DNA from: Paeniroseomonas aquatica
GTDB taxonomy: Bacteria > Pseudomonadota > Alphaproteobacteria > Acetobacterales > Acetobacteraceae
Reading direction: 5' to 3'
Assembly: GCF_030409335.1 (NCBI RefSeq)
Contig: NZ_JAUFPN010000204.1
Span: 1-64,000 of the forward strand
DNA length: 64,000 nt
The position numbers and the translations under genes are program-made. This document shows, one piece after another, positions 1 through 9,100 of the stretch (the first letter of the stretch is position 1; each line of letters opens with the position of its first letter). The notes under the pieces were generated by a model that ran no database searches, was not told where the DNA came from, and saw nothing but the letters and a program-made list of their open reading frames with translations.

Positions 1-621
1 ATGCGCCGGGGCGCTGGCGGCCGGCGCCGGGGCGAGCGGCAGGGTGATGGCGGCGGCCGGCACCGGGGCCGCCGGCAGCGGCGTGCTCAGGGTCGGCGTA
101 TTGGCGCTTGGGCTGGCCACCGCGGCGCGGGGCGGGGCGGCGCGGTCGGCCGCGGCGGCGGCCAGGATCGGTGCCGCCAGCGCCGCGGCCGGCGGCGCGG
201 CCGGGGCGGGATGGGCAAGCGCCACCTGCACCGGCGCGGTGAGGCGCGGCAGCAGGGCGAAGCTGGTGGTCCCGGTCGGCGTGGCCGTCTCCCGCGCGGC
301 AAAGAGCGCGGTGGGGCCGGCATAGGCCACCACCGTCGGCAGCCGGCGCTCGGCCTCGCTGGCGCGGACGAACTGGCTCGGCTGCATGGCCTCGAGCGCC
401 GGCAGGTGGCGCTGGGCGACGCTGCGCAGCCGCTCCGGCTCGTTCAGCCAGGCCCATTCGGCCTGCAGGGTCTGGGTGCGCGCCTCGGCGTCCTCGACCT
501 TGCGGGCGATGCCGCGCAGTTCGCGGTCGAGCACCGCGGCTTCGTGCTTCGTCTGGTAGACGTGCAATCCGGCGCCGAGGAACGCGACCAGGCAGAGCAG
601 GGTGAAGGGGCGGAAGATCAT
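1..621 (-). CDS. ftsL: Cell division protein FtsL (3' end beyond window)
   Basis: The visible 207 codons begin at an ATG that overlaps the rsmH stop codon in an ATGA junction. Residues 5-22 form one membrane segment. A charged, heptad-like stretch follows at about 25-75, which is the short bitopic coiled-coil layout of FtsL. FtsL joins FtsB and FtsQ in the divisome and activates septal peptidoglycan synthesis. The position directly after mraZ and rsmH fits the conserved dcw order. From about residue 135 the protein becomes a long Ala/Pro tail that is still open at the window edge, so it is much longer than the usual ~100-120 residues. Function rests mainly on topology and gene order, because FtsL sequences are poorly conserved. 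Confidence 0.8.
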   Translation of the reverse strand, partial: MIFRPFTLLCLVAFLGAGLHVYQTKHEAAVLDRELRGIARKVEDAEARTQTLQAEWAWLNEPERLRSVAQRHLPALEAMQPSQFVRASEAERRLPTVVAYAGPTALFAARETATPTGTTSFALLPRLTAPVQVALAHPAPAAPPAAALAAPILAAAAADRAAPPRAAVASPSANTPTLSTPLPAAPVPAAAITLPLAPAPAASAPAH

Positions 622-1598
622 GCTGCGTCCCTGGCTTCTTGCAGGCGTTCAGTGTCAAGGCGTTCGATCGCGCGCAGCCTGGCGGAGCGGGCGCGCGGAT
701 TGGCATTGGTTTCGGACCGGCCCGGCCGCAGCGCCTTCGGCGTCAGCAGGCGGAAGGCGGCCGGCGCGGCGCGCTGGGTCAGCGCGCTTGGGTCGTGGCG
801 GGAGGTGCCGGCGCTGCGGCCGGCCTGGGCCGCCATGAAGCGCTTCACGATGCGGTCCTCGAGCGAGTGGAAGGCGACCACCACCAGCCGCCCGCCGGGC
901 GCCAGCAGCTGCGCCGCCGCGGCCAGGCCGCGCTCGATCTCGCCCAGCTCGTCGTTCACCGCCAGCCGCAGCGCCTGGAAGCTGCGCGTCGCGCCATCGA
1001 TGCCCGACGGGTCGCGGGGAACGCAGCCGCGCACCAGGGCGGCCAGGCGGGCCGTGGTGGTGATCGGCGCCTCGCGGCGCGCCGCGACGATCACGCGGGC
1101 GATGCGGCGGGAGTAGCGCTCTTCGCCCAGCTGATAGAGCACGTCGGCAAGCTCCGACTCGTCGAGGGTGTTGATGAGGTCCGCAGCGGACTTCCCCTGT
1201 TTCGACATGCGCATGTCAAGCGGTCCATCGCCCCGGAAGGAGAAGCCGCGGTCGTTTTCATCGAGCTGAAAGGAAGACACGCCGAGGTCGAGCACGATGC
1301 CGTCCAGCCGGCCGATTCCCTCCGCCTCCAGCAGCGCGAGCATGTCGCCGAAGCGGCCTTCCAGCAGGTGCAGCCGGCCGGCGGCGCGGTCGGCCAGCGC
1401 GGCGCCGCGGGCGATCGCATCCGGGTCGCGGTCGATCGCCCAGAGTGTGCATGCGGCGGCATCGAGGATGGCGCCGGCATAGCCGCCGCCGCCGAAGGTG
1501 CCGTCGAGGTAGCGGCCACCGTCGCGCGGCGCGAGCGCTTCCAGCACCTCGGCCAGCATGACCGGGACATGCCGGCCCTCCGGGGCTGCATCGCTCAT
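618..1598 (-). CDS. rsmH: 16S rRNA (cytosine(1402)-N(4))-methyltransferase RsmH
   Basis: A 326-residue protein of normal family length. It opens with the family signature [13 protein letters not shown] at residues 10-22, followed by the SAM-binding loop DGTFGGGGY at 32-40. It N4-methylates C1402 of 16S rRNA in the decoding centre. Its start overlaps the mraZ stop by 4 bases and its stop overlaps the ftsL start by 4 bases, so the three genes are translationally coupled on one transcript. Many overlapping frames here are shadows of this gene. Confidence 0.97.
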   Translation of the reverse strand: MSDAAPEGRHVPVMLAEVLEALAPRDGGRYLDGTFGGGGYAGAILDAAACTLWAIDRDPDAIARGAALADRAAGRLHLLEGRFGDMLALLEAEGIGRLDGIVLDLGVSSFQLDENDRGFSFRGDGPLDMRMSKQGKSAADLINTLDESELADVLYQLGEERYSRRIARVIVAARREAPITTTARLAALVRGCVPRDPSGIDGATRSFQALRLAVNDELGEIERGLAAAAQLLAPGGRLVVVAFHSLEDRIVKRFMAAQAGRSAGTSRHDPSALTQRAAPAAFRLLTPKALRPGRSETNANPRARSARLRAIERLDTERLQEARDAA

Positions 1599-2032
1599 AC
1601 GTCGCCTCCCTCGTCCAGGGCGTCCAGCCGGGCTTCCTCGGCGGCATAGGCGCCGGCCGCCCAGATTTCGAAATAGGCGCCGCGGCCGGCGAACTGCAGC
1701 TCGGATTCGAGCCCCGCCTGCTCGGCCAGTTCACGCGGCATGACGACGCGGCCTTCGGTATCGGGATGCAGCGTATGGATGCGGCCGACGAGCTTGCGCA
1801 TGATGGATTGGTACTCGGCCGAGAGCTTGCTGAGGCCGGCGACGCGGGCTTCCACCTCTGCCATGTAGTCGGGCCTGGCCCAGACCTCGATGCAGGGAAG
1901 GTGGCGCGACTTGCGGAGGATGATGTCCTCGGCACCGAGCCGGCTGAGGATGGCGCGGAAGGGGGCAGGCACCGAGATGCGCCCCTTCTTCGCGTCGAAC
2001 CCTCCGCCGAATGTGCCTGTGAACTCCGACAT
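1595..2032 (-). CDS. mraZ: Transcriptional regulator MraZ
   Basis: 145 residues from the ATG at 2032 ([20 protein letters not shown]). The open frame runs further upstream, but the MraZ fold starts here. Two SpoVT/AbrB-like halves are visible: the first around residues 5-50 and the second around 80-125, the latter with [14 protein letters not shown]. MraZ is the first gene of the dcw cluster, binds short repeats near its own promoter and represses the cluster in Escherichia coli. Four TGGGA-type repeats lie about 180-220 bases upstream of this start. The stop overlaps the rsmH start (ATGA). Confidence 0.95.
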   Translation of the reverse strand: MSEFTGTFGGGFDAKKGRISVPAPFRAILSRLGAEDIILRKSRHLPCIEVWARPDYMAEVEARVAGLSKLSAEYQSIMRKLVGRIHTLHPDTEGRVVMPRELAEQAGLESELQFAGRGAYFEIWAAGAYAAEEARLDALDEGGDV

Positions 2033-2210
2033 CGCCCAGCGACCGCCCCCCCAGTGACCGCTCGAAATGACCGCTTGTTGACACGTGGCCTGCGGGGGAA
2101 CGGCGTATATGGGCGTCTGGTGCAGCGGCCGACGGGGCCCCCCGACCCCGCCGGCTCGCCCGACCATCCCACCGCGGATCCCTCGCCCCCCCGAGCTCTT
2201 GGATCCGCCG

Positions 2211-2250
2211 CGGGATGACTTGGGATAGCATGGGATTTCCCGGGACTACA
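2211..2250 (-). promoter_or_regulatory. Four phased TGGGA repeats, candidate MraZ boxes
   Basis: Read on the plus strand, four consecutive 10-base units begin CGGGAT, TGGGAT, TGGGAT and CGGGAC, so a (T/C)GGGA core recurs every 10 bases. In E. coli MraZ binds TGGGN repeats separated by 5 bases, which is the same period. The array lies upstream of mraZ on the far side of its leader and overlaps a plausible promoter. That supports autoregulation of the dcw operon, but binding is inferred. Confidence 0.65.
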
Positions 2251-2397
2251 AGCCCGAATGCCATTCCGGCTTTCTCTGTCTTCGATGCAATTGGATTGAA
2301 TCGGAAGAGGTTAGCGAGGTTTGGTTCCACCGCATGAGAAATGAAGGAACTTCGGCAGCAATAAGTTATGCTTACTCGTTTTGTTCTCGAAGCGGGA

Positions 2398-2420
2398 CGG
2401 GTCCAAAGAAATTTGACCCG
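2398..2420 (-). terminator. Possible terminator after rnpB
   Basis: CGGGTC at 2398-2403 pairs with GACCCG at 2415-2420, extended by AAA/TTT inside. It lies 40 bases past the mature 3' end of the RNase P RNA in its direction of transcription. There is no clear U-run after it, so this is a weak call. Confidence 0.3.
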
Positions 2421-2460
2421 CCCGCGTTTTTCCGCGCGGTGTTCATAATCGGGAAAGAGT

Positions 2461-2888
2461 GCGTCAGGTGGCCTGTAAGCCGGGTTCTGTCCGCCCCCGG
2501 CGAACCGGGTGCGGGACGACCATTCCTCTGGGACGCGCCTCGCGGTGCGCCTCTCGCGGCCAACCCGGGTGGCGGGGCGGAAATGCCCCCGCGTCACGTC
2601 CGCCGAAGCGGACGCCGCCGGCCACCCCTATTCGGCCTTGCTCCCGATGGGGTTTGCCCTGCCGCCCCCGTTGCCGGGGGCGCGGTGCGCTCTTACCGCA
2701 CCGTTTCACCCTTGCCGGACGGTCCCGCGGCCGAAGCCGCGCGACGGTCAGGCGGTTTGTTTTCTGTGGCACTTTCCCTGGGGTTTGACCCCCGCCGGCC
2801 GTTGACCGGCATCGTATTCCCGTGGAGCCCGGACTTTCCTCCAGCGATGCCTCGCGGCACTGCCAGCGGCCGTCCAGCCACCTGACGC
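2461..2888 (-). ncRNA. rnpB: RNase P RNA, bacterial class A
   Basis: On the minus strand the 5' part contains GGAGGAAAGTCCGGGCTCC. The middle has GGGTGAAACGGTGCGGTAAG and GAGCGCACC, followed by AGGAATGGTCGTC. The 3' part has ACAGAACCCGGCTTACAG. These are the universally conserved RNase P RNA blocks in the right order. The ends form a perfect 12-base P1 helix: 2877-2888 pairs with 2461-2472. The length of about 428 nt is normal for class A. The RNA is the catalytic subunit that trims tRNA 5' leaders. Short open frames inside it are not genes. Confidence 0.97.
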
Positions 2889-2906
2889 GGCGCGTGTTTG
2901 CGCGCC
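2889..2906 (-). terminator. GC hairpin between amidase and rnpB
   Basis: GGCGCG at 2889-2894 and CGCGCC at 2901-2906 form a perfect 6-bp stem with a 6-base loop. It sits in the 31 bases between the amidase stop and the rnpB 5' end. It may end the upstream transcript, or be part of the leader removed from rnpB. No U-run follows. Confidence 0.3.
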
Positions 2907-2919
2907 GGCGCGGCCGCCG

Positions 2920-3627
2920 TCAATCCGGCCCAGGACCCGGTTCGGCGAGCGCCGCGACCGCCGCCAGCGCGGCCCGGGTGCCGGCATCCGGCTGCCCGTC
3001 GACCAGGGACGGGCGCCAGCGGCGCTGGAAGGCGGTCAGCAGCAACGGCAGCGGCAGGTCCGGCCGGTAGCCGATCGCCGCAAGCAACGCCGCAGTATCG
3101 CCCCCGCCATCGGGTCCCTGATCCGGCTTGCCCGCCGGGGCGGGCCAGAGCCCGACCCCGTTCGCCGCAAGCCCTTCCCAGTCGAAGAACTCGCCCGGGT
3201 CCTGCTTGCGGTCGGGGGCGATGTCGCTGTGGCCGACCACGTCGCGGGCCGCGATCGGGTGCCGCCCGAGGATGCCGAGGCAAAGGTCGCAGACCGCGGC
3301 CATCTGCAGCGCCGGGAAGGGGCGGTAGCCCCATTCATGGCCCGGGTTGACGATCTCGATGCCGATGCTGCGGTCGTTCAGCCCGCTGCGCCCGCGCCAG
3401 TGGGAGATGCCGGCATGCCAGGCCCGGCGGGATTCGGGCACCAGCCGGAAGACCGCGCCATCCTCCTCGACCACGTAATGCGAGGAGACCCGGGCCGCCG
3501 GGTCGCGCAGCCGGGCGATGGCGCCGGCGCCGGAGGGCATGCCGGTGTAGTGCAGCACCAGCATGTCGACGGGCATCCCCGCCGGCCGGTCGTCCTGGTT
3601 CGGGCTCGGCGCGTCATGGATCCGCAT
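2920..3627 (-). CDS. N-acetylmuramoyl-L-alanine amidase, AmpD/AmiD type
   Basis: 235 residues of the Amidase_2 zinc fold. The first ligand His is in MLVLHYTGM (about residue 26). GHSDIAPDRKQDPG (about 134-147) supplies the second His and the acidic third ligand. WHAG and SIGIEIVN are further family marks. It cleaves the lactyl-amide bond between muramic acid and the peptide during cell-wall recycling. The last ~60 residues look like a small peptidoglycan-binding-type extension. No signal peptide is visible, which favours a cytoplasmic AmpD-like role. The next gene upstream on the same strand (djlA-like) ends 4 bases before this start, so they are probably co-transcribed. Confidence 0.9.
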   Translation of the reverse strand: MRIHDAPSPNQDDRPAGMPVDMLVLHYTGMPSGAGAIARLRDPAARVSSHYVVEEDGAVFRLVPESRRAWHAGISHWRGRSGLNDRSIGIEIVNPGHEWGYRPFPALQMAAVCDLCLGILGRHPIAARDVVGHSDIAPDRKQDPGEFFDWEGLAANGVGLWPAPAGKPDQGPDGGGDTAALLAAIGYRPDLPLPLLLTAFQRRWRPSLVDGQPDAGTRAALAAVAALAEPGPGPD

Positions 3628-3631
3628 GGCG

Positions 3632-4450
3632 CTAGAGCTTGCGGTCCCGCTTCACCCGGTCCCAGGCGGCGTTGATCTCGGCCACCTTGTCGGTCGCGCG
3701 CTTGACGAATTCCTGCGGCACGCCGCGCGAGGCCAGGCTGTCCGGGTGGTTCTCCCGCATCAGCTTGCGCCAGGCCTGGCGCACCGCCTCGTCCGAGGCA
3801 TCCCTGGGCACGCCGAGGATGCTGTAGGGATCCGATCCGCCCTGGTCCGCGCTGGACTGGCCGGCGCGCGGGTTGAAGCCGTCCCGCGCCCTCTCCCACC
3901 CGGTCGAATCGAGGCCGAAGCCACGCTGCACGCCCTGCAGGAAGGCGACCTCGGTGCGGGTCAGCGGGCCATCGGCCCGGGCGATCTGGAACAGCGCGGC
4001 CAGCACGTCCTCCAGCATGCCCTTGTTGTCGGCGAAGGCCTCGCCGAGCTTCTCGGCGAAGGGCTCGGCCGGGTCGGCGCTGTCGCGCGCCTGGTCGAAC
4101 AGGGAGGCGACCTCGCGCATGTTCTCGGGCGGGATGCGGAACAGCCGCTTGAAGGTATCGATCTCCTCCCGTTTCACCGGGCCGTCGCACTTGGCCAGCT
4201 TGGCCGCCAGCACGACGACGGTGATGGCAAAGAGCTGTTCCCGGGTGCCGAGCAGCGCCGCGGCGTCGGCCGCCTGCTTCACCGCGGAGCGGCCGAACAG
4301 CGCGCCGAAGGGATTGGACGCGGCGCCCGGCCGGCCGCCGGCCGTCCCCTGGTCCGCCGCATGCCCGAGCGCGGCCCCGACCACGGCGCCGAGCGGCCCG
4401 CCGGTCATGAAGCCCGTCACCCCGCCAATGATCTTGCCCCAGAGGGTCAA
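3632..4450 (-). CDS. TerB/DnaJ-domain co-chaperone, DjlA-like
   Basis: A 272-residue protein if started at TTG 4450. I prefer that start because MTLWGKIIGG-type ends open DjlA-like proteins and an AGGGGA ribosome site lies 8 bases upstream. The frame also allows an ATG at 4501. A glycine-rich hydrophobic N-terminus (about residues 5-30) could sit in the membrane. A TerB-like helical domain spans about 70-180. A C-terminal J domain has DPYSILGV and the HPD motif in RENHPDS. J domains stimulate DnaK. DjlA proteins are membrane-anchored DnaK partners with a poorly defined client set. Confidence 0.85.
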   Translation of the reverse strand: MTLWGKIIGGVTGFMTGGPLGAVVGAALGHAADQGTAGGRPGAASNPFGALFGRSAVKQAADAAALLGTREQLFAITVVVLAAKLAKCDGPVKREEIDTFKRLFRIPPENMREVASLFDQARDSADPAEPFAEKLGEAFADNKGMLEDVLAALFQIARADGPLTRTEVAFLQGVQRGFGLDSTGWERARDGFNPRAGQSSADQGGSDPYSILGVPRDASDEAVRQAWRKLMRENHPDSLASRGVPQEFVKRATDKVAEINAAWDRVKRDRKL

Positions 4451-4593
4451 GCCCGAAATCCCCTGCCTTGAGGTGCCGATGTCCCGCGGGAGCCTTACCA
4501 CGCCGGCGCCGCCGGGGCACCCCTCGGGAAGGGGTCTCGCAAGGCCTTGCGTCCCGGGTCTAGGCTGGCCGGCACAGGGATAAGGAAACCGCC

Positions 4594-5478
4594 ATGACGC
4601 TCGCGCTTCGCCCTTTGCACCCCCTTTTTGCCGCCGAGGCCAGCGGGATCGACCTCGCCCGGCCGCTGGCCCCGGCCGAGGTGGCGGCGGTGAATGCCGC
4701 GATGGAGACCCATGCCGTCCTGGTCTTCCGCGACCAGCCGATGGACCAGGCCCAGCAGGTCGCGATGGCCACCCAATTCGGCCCGCTCAACCCGGGCCTC
4801 AAGCAGATCGGCCGGACGGCGGAGCGGCTCAAGGAAGCGGCGCTGATCGACATCTCCAACCTCGATGCCGAGGGCCGGCCGCTGCCGCGCGACAGCAAGA
4901 AGATCGTCAGCGGCCTCGCCAACCAGCTCTGGCATTCCGACAGCAGCTTCCAGGCCCCCGCCGTCTCCTATTCCATGCTCTCGGCGGTGGTGCTGCCGAG
5001 CTGGGGCGGGGAGACCGAATTCGTCGACCTCCGCGCCGCCTGGGATGCGCTGCCCGAACGGCTGCAGCGCCAGGTGGAGGGGCTGGAGGCGGAGCATTTC
5101 GCGCTCCATTCCCGCATGACCCTGCTCGGGGACACCGACTACACGCCGGAGCAACTGGCGGCCCTGCCGGCGGTGGTCTGGCCGCTGGTCCGCACCCACC
5201 CCGGCTCCGGCCGCAAGCTGCTGTTCTGCGGCATCCACGCCCGGCGCATCCTCGGCATGGGGACGGCCGAGGGGAAGATGCTGCTGATGGACCTGCTGGA
5301 GCACGCGACCCAGCCGCAGTTCCGCTACCGCCACGACTGGCGCGTCGGCGACCTGGTGATGTGGGACAACCGCGCCACCCTGCACCGCGGCCGACGCTAC
5401 GACCTGGCCGAGCCGCGCGAGCTGCGGCGCACCACCTGCGACCAGGTTCCGGCGGAGCGGGCACGGCACGCGGCGTAA
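4594..5478 (+). CDS. TauD/TfdA-family 2-oxoglutarate Fe(II) dioxygenase
   Basis: 294 residues. The facial triad is visible as H114xD116 in LWHSDSSF and a distal His in ATLHRGRRYD. RELRRTT provides the Arg that binds the 2-oxoglutarate carboxylate. Enzymes of this family hydroxylate a substrate carbon, often releasing sulfite, an alcohol or a keto acid from sulfonates, aryloxyacetates and similar compounds. The substrate cannot be read from the sequence. It stands alone on the plus strand, preceded by AAGGAAA 6 bases before the ATG. The convergent MarR-type gene ends 18 bases after its stop. Confidence 0.9.
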   Translation: MTLALRPLHPLFAAEASGIDLARPLAPAEVAAVNAAMETHAVLVFRDQPMDQAQQVAMATQFGPLNPGLKQIGRTAERLKEAALIDISNLDAEGRPLPRDSKKIVSGLANQLWHSDSSFQAPAVSYSMLSAVVLPSWGGETEFVDLRAAWDALPERLQRQVEGLEAEHFALHSRMTLLGDTDYTPEQLAALPAVVWPLVRTHPGSGRKLLFCGIHARRILGMGTAEGKMLLMDLLEHATQPQFRYRHDWRVGDLVMWDNRATLHRGRRYDLAEPRELRRTTCDQVPAERARHAA

Positions 5479-5496
5479 GGGAGGGCCGGGGGATGC

Positions 5497-6000
5497 CTAC
5501 AGGGTGGCCGCCGCCCGCGCCGCTTGTTCGTAGTGGCCCGACAGGGTCCTGAGCAGCGCGGCGAGTTCGGAGAGCGCCGCTGCCGGCGGGCCGCTGCCAT
5601 CGACCGAGCGGGCCAGCAGCTGCTCCCGCACCGCGGCGTAGCGGGTGCAGAGGGCGGCGCCGGCCTCGGTCACGGCCACCAGCTTCTCCTTGCCGGCGCG
5701 GCTGGTGGCGACCAGCCCGGCCGCCTCCAGCTTGCGGATGGCATAGGTGGCGATGTGCGTGTCCTCGATCGCCAGGGCGAGCAGGATCTCGGCCTGGCGC
5801 TTCGGCCGGCCACGGTGGTGCACGGTATGCAGGATGAGCACCTCGGTCGCCGACAGGCCCGGCGCCCCGGCGGCGGCGGCGCAACGCACCATCCAGCGCT
5901 GGAAGGCATGGCCGGCGAGGATCAGGCCGTACTCGACCTCCGACAGGGCGGGAGAGGCGCCGGCGGCGAGGTGGGCGGAGGAGACGACGGGATCGACCAT
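5497..6000 (-). CDS. MarR-type winged-helix regulator
   Basis: 167 residues. A winged-helix core lies at about residues 45-120 ([14 protein letters not shown]..., then AILL-type recognition and wing segments ending VTEAG), flanked by helices that would form the dimer interface. It is divergent from the fused 5-oxoprolinase gene. A perfect dyad element lies between the two starts, beginning 9 bases upstream of this ATG. No Shine-Dalgarno sequence fits in front of the ATG, so the mRNA may be nearly leaderless. The likely role is local repressor of itself and the oxoprolinase, with an unknown ligand. Confidence 0.85.
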   Translation of the reverse strand: MVDPVVSSAHLAAGASPALSEVEYGLILAGHAFQRWMVRCAAAAGAPGLSATEVLILHTVHHRGRPKRQAEILLALAIEDTHIATYAIRKLEAAGLVATSRAGKEKLVAVTEAGAALCTRYAAVREQLLARSVDGSGPPAAALSELAALLRTLSGHYEQAARAAATL

Positions 6001-6008
6001 GCGCTGAT

Positions 6009-6036
6009 GTTGACAAAATATCGATAAATCGTCAAC
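6009..6036. promoter_or_regulatory. 28-base perfect dyad operator between marR-type gene and oxoprolinase
   Basis: GTTGAC, four bases, TATCGATA, four bases, GTCAAC. The outer arms are exact inverted repeats and the core is itself a palindrome, so the whole element has one centre at 6022/6023. The arms also resemble -35 hexamers in both directions (TTGACA on plus, TTGACG on minus). This is the size and symmetry expected for a MarR-family dimer site. Confidence 0.8.
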
Positions 6037-6104
6037 GAACGCCTCGCGGGGACGCGGGCTTGCGCCGAGGCCCCCGGCTTGTCATCACGGCGGCGGAGGG
6101 TGCG

Positions 6105-9100
6105 ATGGTGGACGCGGCTTGGCAATTCTGGATCGATCGCGGCGGCACCTTCACCGATATCGTCGCCCGTGACCCCGCCGGGCGGCTCTCCACCGCCAAG
6201 CTGCTGTCGGAGAACCCCGGCCGCTACAGCGACGCCGCCGTCGCCGGCATCCGCCAGATCCTTGGCATCGCGCCGGGCGCCGCCATTCCCCCGGGCACCA
6301 TCGACGCGGTGAAGATGGGCACGACGGTCGCCACCAACGCGCTGCTCGAGCGCAAGGGCGAGCGGGTGCTGCTGCTGGTCAACCGCGGCTTCGCCGACAT
6401 GCTCCGCATCGGCAACCAGGCCCGGCCGAAGCTCTTCGACCTCGCCGTGCGCCTGCCCGACCTGCTGCACGAGCAGGTGGCCGAGATCGGCGGCCGCATG
6501 GCCGTCTCGGGCGAGGAGCTGGAGCCGCTGGACGAGGCCGCCGCCCGCGCCGCGCTGGAGGCCGGCTTCGCCGCCGGCATCCGCGCCGTCGCCATCGTGC
6601 TGATGCATGCCTGGGCGCATCCCGGGCACGAGCAGCGCCTGGGCGTCCTCGCCCGGGAGGCCGGCTTCCCGCAGGTCAGCCTCTCCCACCAGGCCTCGCC
6701 GCTGCCCCGCATCGTGCCGCGCGGCGATACCACGGTGGTGGATGCCTATCTCTCGCCGATCCTGCGCCGCTACGTCGAGCAGGTCTCGGGCGAGCTGCCC
6801 GGCGTCCGCCTGTACTTCATGCAGTCGAACGGCGGCCTGGCCGAGGCCGGCCACTTCCAGGGCAAGGATGCCATCCTCTCCGGCCCGGCAGGCGGCATCG
6901 TCGGCGCCGCGCGCACCGCGGGCATGGCCGGCTTCGAGAAGATCATCGGCTTCGACATGGGCGGCACCTCGACCGATGTCGCGCTCTATGCCGGCGAGTT
7001 CGAGCGGGCCTTCGAGACCCTGGTCGCCGGCGTGCGGATGCGGGCGCCGATGATGGCGATCAACACCGTCGCCGCCGGCGGCGGCTCCATCCTGCAGTTC
7101 GACGGCGCCCGCTACCGCGTCGGCCCCGAGAGCGCCGGCGCCGTGCCCGGCCCGGCCTGCTACCGCCGCGGCGGGCCGCTGACCGTGACGGACGCCAACG
7201 TCATGGTCGGCAAGATCCAGCCGAAGCACTTCCCCAGCCTCTTCGGCCCCAACGGTGACCAGCCGCTGGATGCCACCGTCGTGGCCGGGAAGTTCGAAGC
7301 CATGGCTGCCGAGATCGAAGCCGCGACCGGCACGCCGCAGGACCCCCGCGCGGTGGCCGAGGGCTTCCTCCGCGTCGCCGTCGCCAACATGGCCAATGCG
7401 ATCAAGCAGGTCTCGATCCAGAAGGGCCATGACGTCACCCGCCACGCCCTGCAATGCTTCGGCGGCGCCGGCGGCCAGCATGCCTGCCTGGTGGCCGACG
7501 AGCTCGGCATGGAGACGGTCTTCATCCATCCCTTCGCCGGGGTGCTGTCCGCCTATGGCATGGGCCTCGCCGACCAGACGGTGATCCGCGAGGCCGCCGT
7601 CGAGGCGCCGCTCACGCCCGCGGGCATGGAAGACCTCGCCGCCCGGCTGGACGCGCTGGCGGAGGAGGGCCGCCTCGAGCTGCTCCGCCAAGGCGCCGAG
7701 GCCGGGCGTATCGCCGCCGCCCGCCGGCTGCACCTGCGCTATGCCGGCACCGACAGCTTCCTGCCCGTCGCCTTCGGCCCGCATGAGGAAGTGGTCGCCG
7801 CCTTCACCACCGCGCATCGCCAGCGCTTCGGCTTCGCCACCCCGGAACGCGAGCTGATGGTCGAGGCCTGCATCGCCGAGGTGACCGCCGCCGGCGAGGC
7901 GGTGGAGGAAGCCGCCCTGGCCGCCCGCCCGGCCGGTGAGGCGCCCGCCGTGCTCGATACCGTCGCGCTCTTCGTCGAGGGCGCCGCCGCCGAGGCGCCG
8001 GTCTACGATCGCGAGGCCCTGCTGGCCGGCGATACGCTGCGCGGCCCGGCGCTGATCCGCGAGGCCAATGCCACCACAGTGGTCGAGCCGGGCTGGACCG
8101 CCGAGGTCACGCCGCTGAACCACCTGATCCTCCGCCGCACCGAGCGGCGCGCCAGCGCCCGCACCGCCGATACCGGCCGGGTGGATCCGGTGATGCTGGA
8201 GCTGTTCAACAACCTCTTCATGTCCGTCGCCGAGCAGACCGGCGCGGTCCTGCAGAACACCTCGCTCAGCGTGAACATCAAGGAGCGGCTGGACTTCTCC
8301 TGCGCCATCTTCGACGGCAGCGGCGGGCTGGTCGCCAATGCCCCGCATGTGCCGGTGCACCTCGGCGCCATGGGCGAGAGCGTCCGCACCGTCATCCGCC
8401 AGCGGGGCGCCACCCTGCGGCCCGGCGACGTGGTGGCGCTGAACAACCCCTACAACGGCGGCACCCACCTGCCGGACATCACCGTCATCACCCCGGTCTT
8501 CGATGCCGCCGGCGCCGGGATCCTGTTCTTCCTCGGCAGCCGCGGCCACCACGCCGATATCGGCGGCCTGACGCCCGGCTCGACCCCGCCGCAGTCCCGC
8601 ACGCTGGAGGAGGAGGGCGTCGTCATCGACGACTTCCTGCTGGTGGAGCAGGGCCGCTTCCGGGAGGCCGAGTTCCGCGGGCTGCTGGCCTCGGCCCGCT
8701 ACCCCGCCCGCAGCCCGGACGTGAACGTCGCCGACATCAAGGCGCAGATCGCCGCCAACGAGAAGGGCGTGCAGGAACTCCAGCGCGCGGTGCGGGAACA
8801 GGGGCTCGATACCGTCCGCGCCTATATGCGCCACGTCATGGACAATGCCGAGGAAAGCGTCCGCCGGGTGCTGGCCAAGCTCCAGGACGGCGAATTCCAC
8901 ACCACCATCGATGACGGCACACCCCTCCACGTCGCGGTCCGGGTTGACCGCGCCAATCGCCGCGCCGTCATCGACTTCACCGGCACCGGGCCGCAGCGCC
9001 CCTCCAACTTCAACGCTCCGGCCGCGGTCTGCCGCGCGGTGGTGCTCTATTGCTTCCGTGCCCTGGTCGGCGAGGAGATCCCGCTGAACGACGGCTGCCT

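Larger units (their letters stand above)
2033..2460. promoter_or_regulatory. Intergenic control region between rnpB and mraZ
   Basis: A 428-base stretch with no credible gene. It holds the candidate MraZ boxes (2211-2250), a GC-rich leader of about 180 bases before mraZ, a stretch clearly richer in A+T than its surroundings (about 2270-2400), and a hairpin just beyond the rnpB 3' end (2398-2420). A minus-strand promoter can be drawn across the boxes: TTGTAG at 2251-2246, then TGCTATCCC, an extended -10 form. I regard that promoter as plausible only. Confidence 0.5.

Noticed and set aside
2078-2111. Plus-strand promoter TTGACA ... TATATG upstream of mraZ
   Set aside because: The spacer is 22 bases, too long for sigma-70, and the plus strand has no gene to read there.
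2334-2885. Several plus- and minus-strand frames of 60-200 codons around 2334-2900
   Set aside because: They lie within the RNase P RNA, whose conserved blocks and P1 helix account for the sequence.
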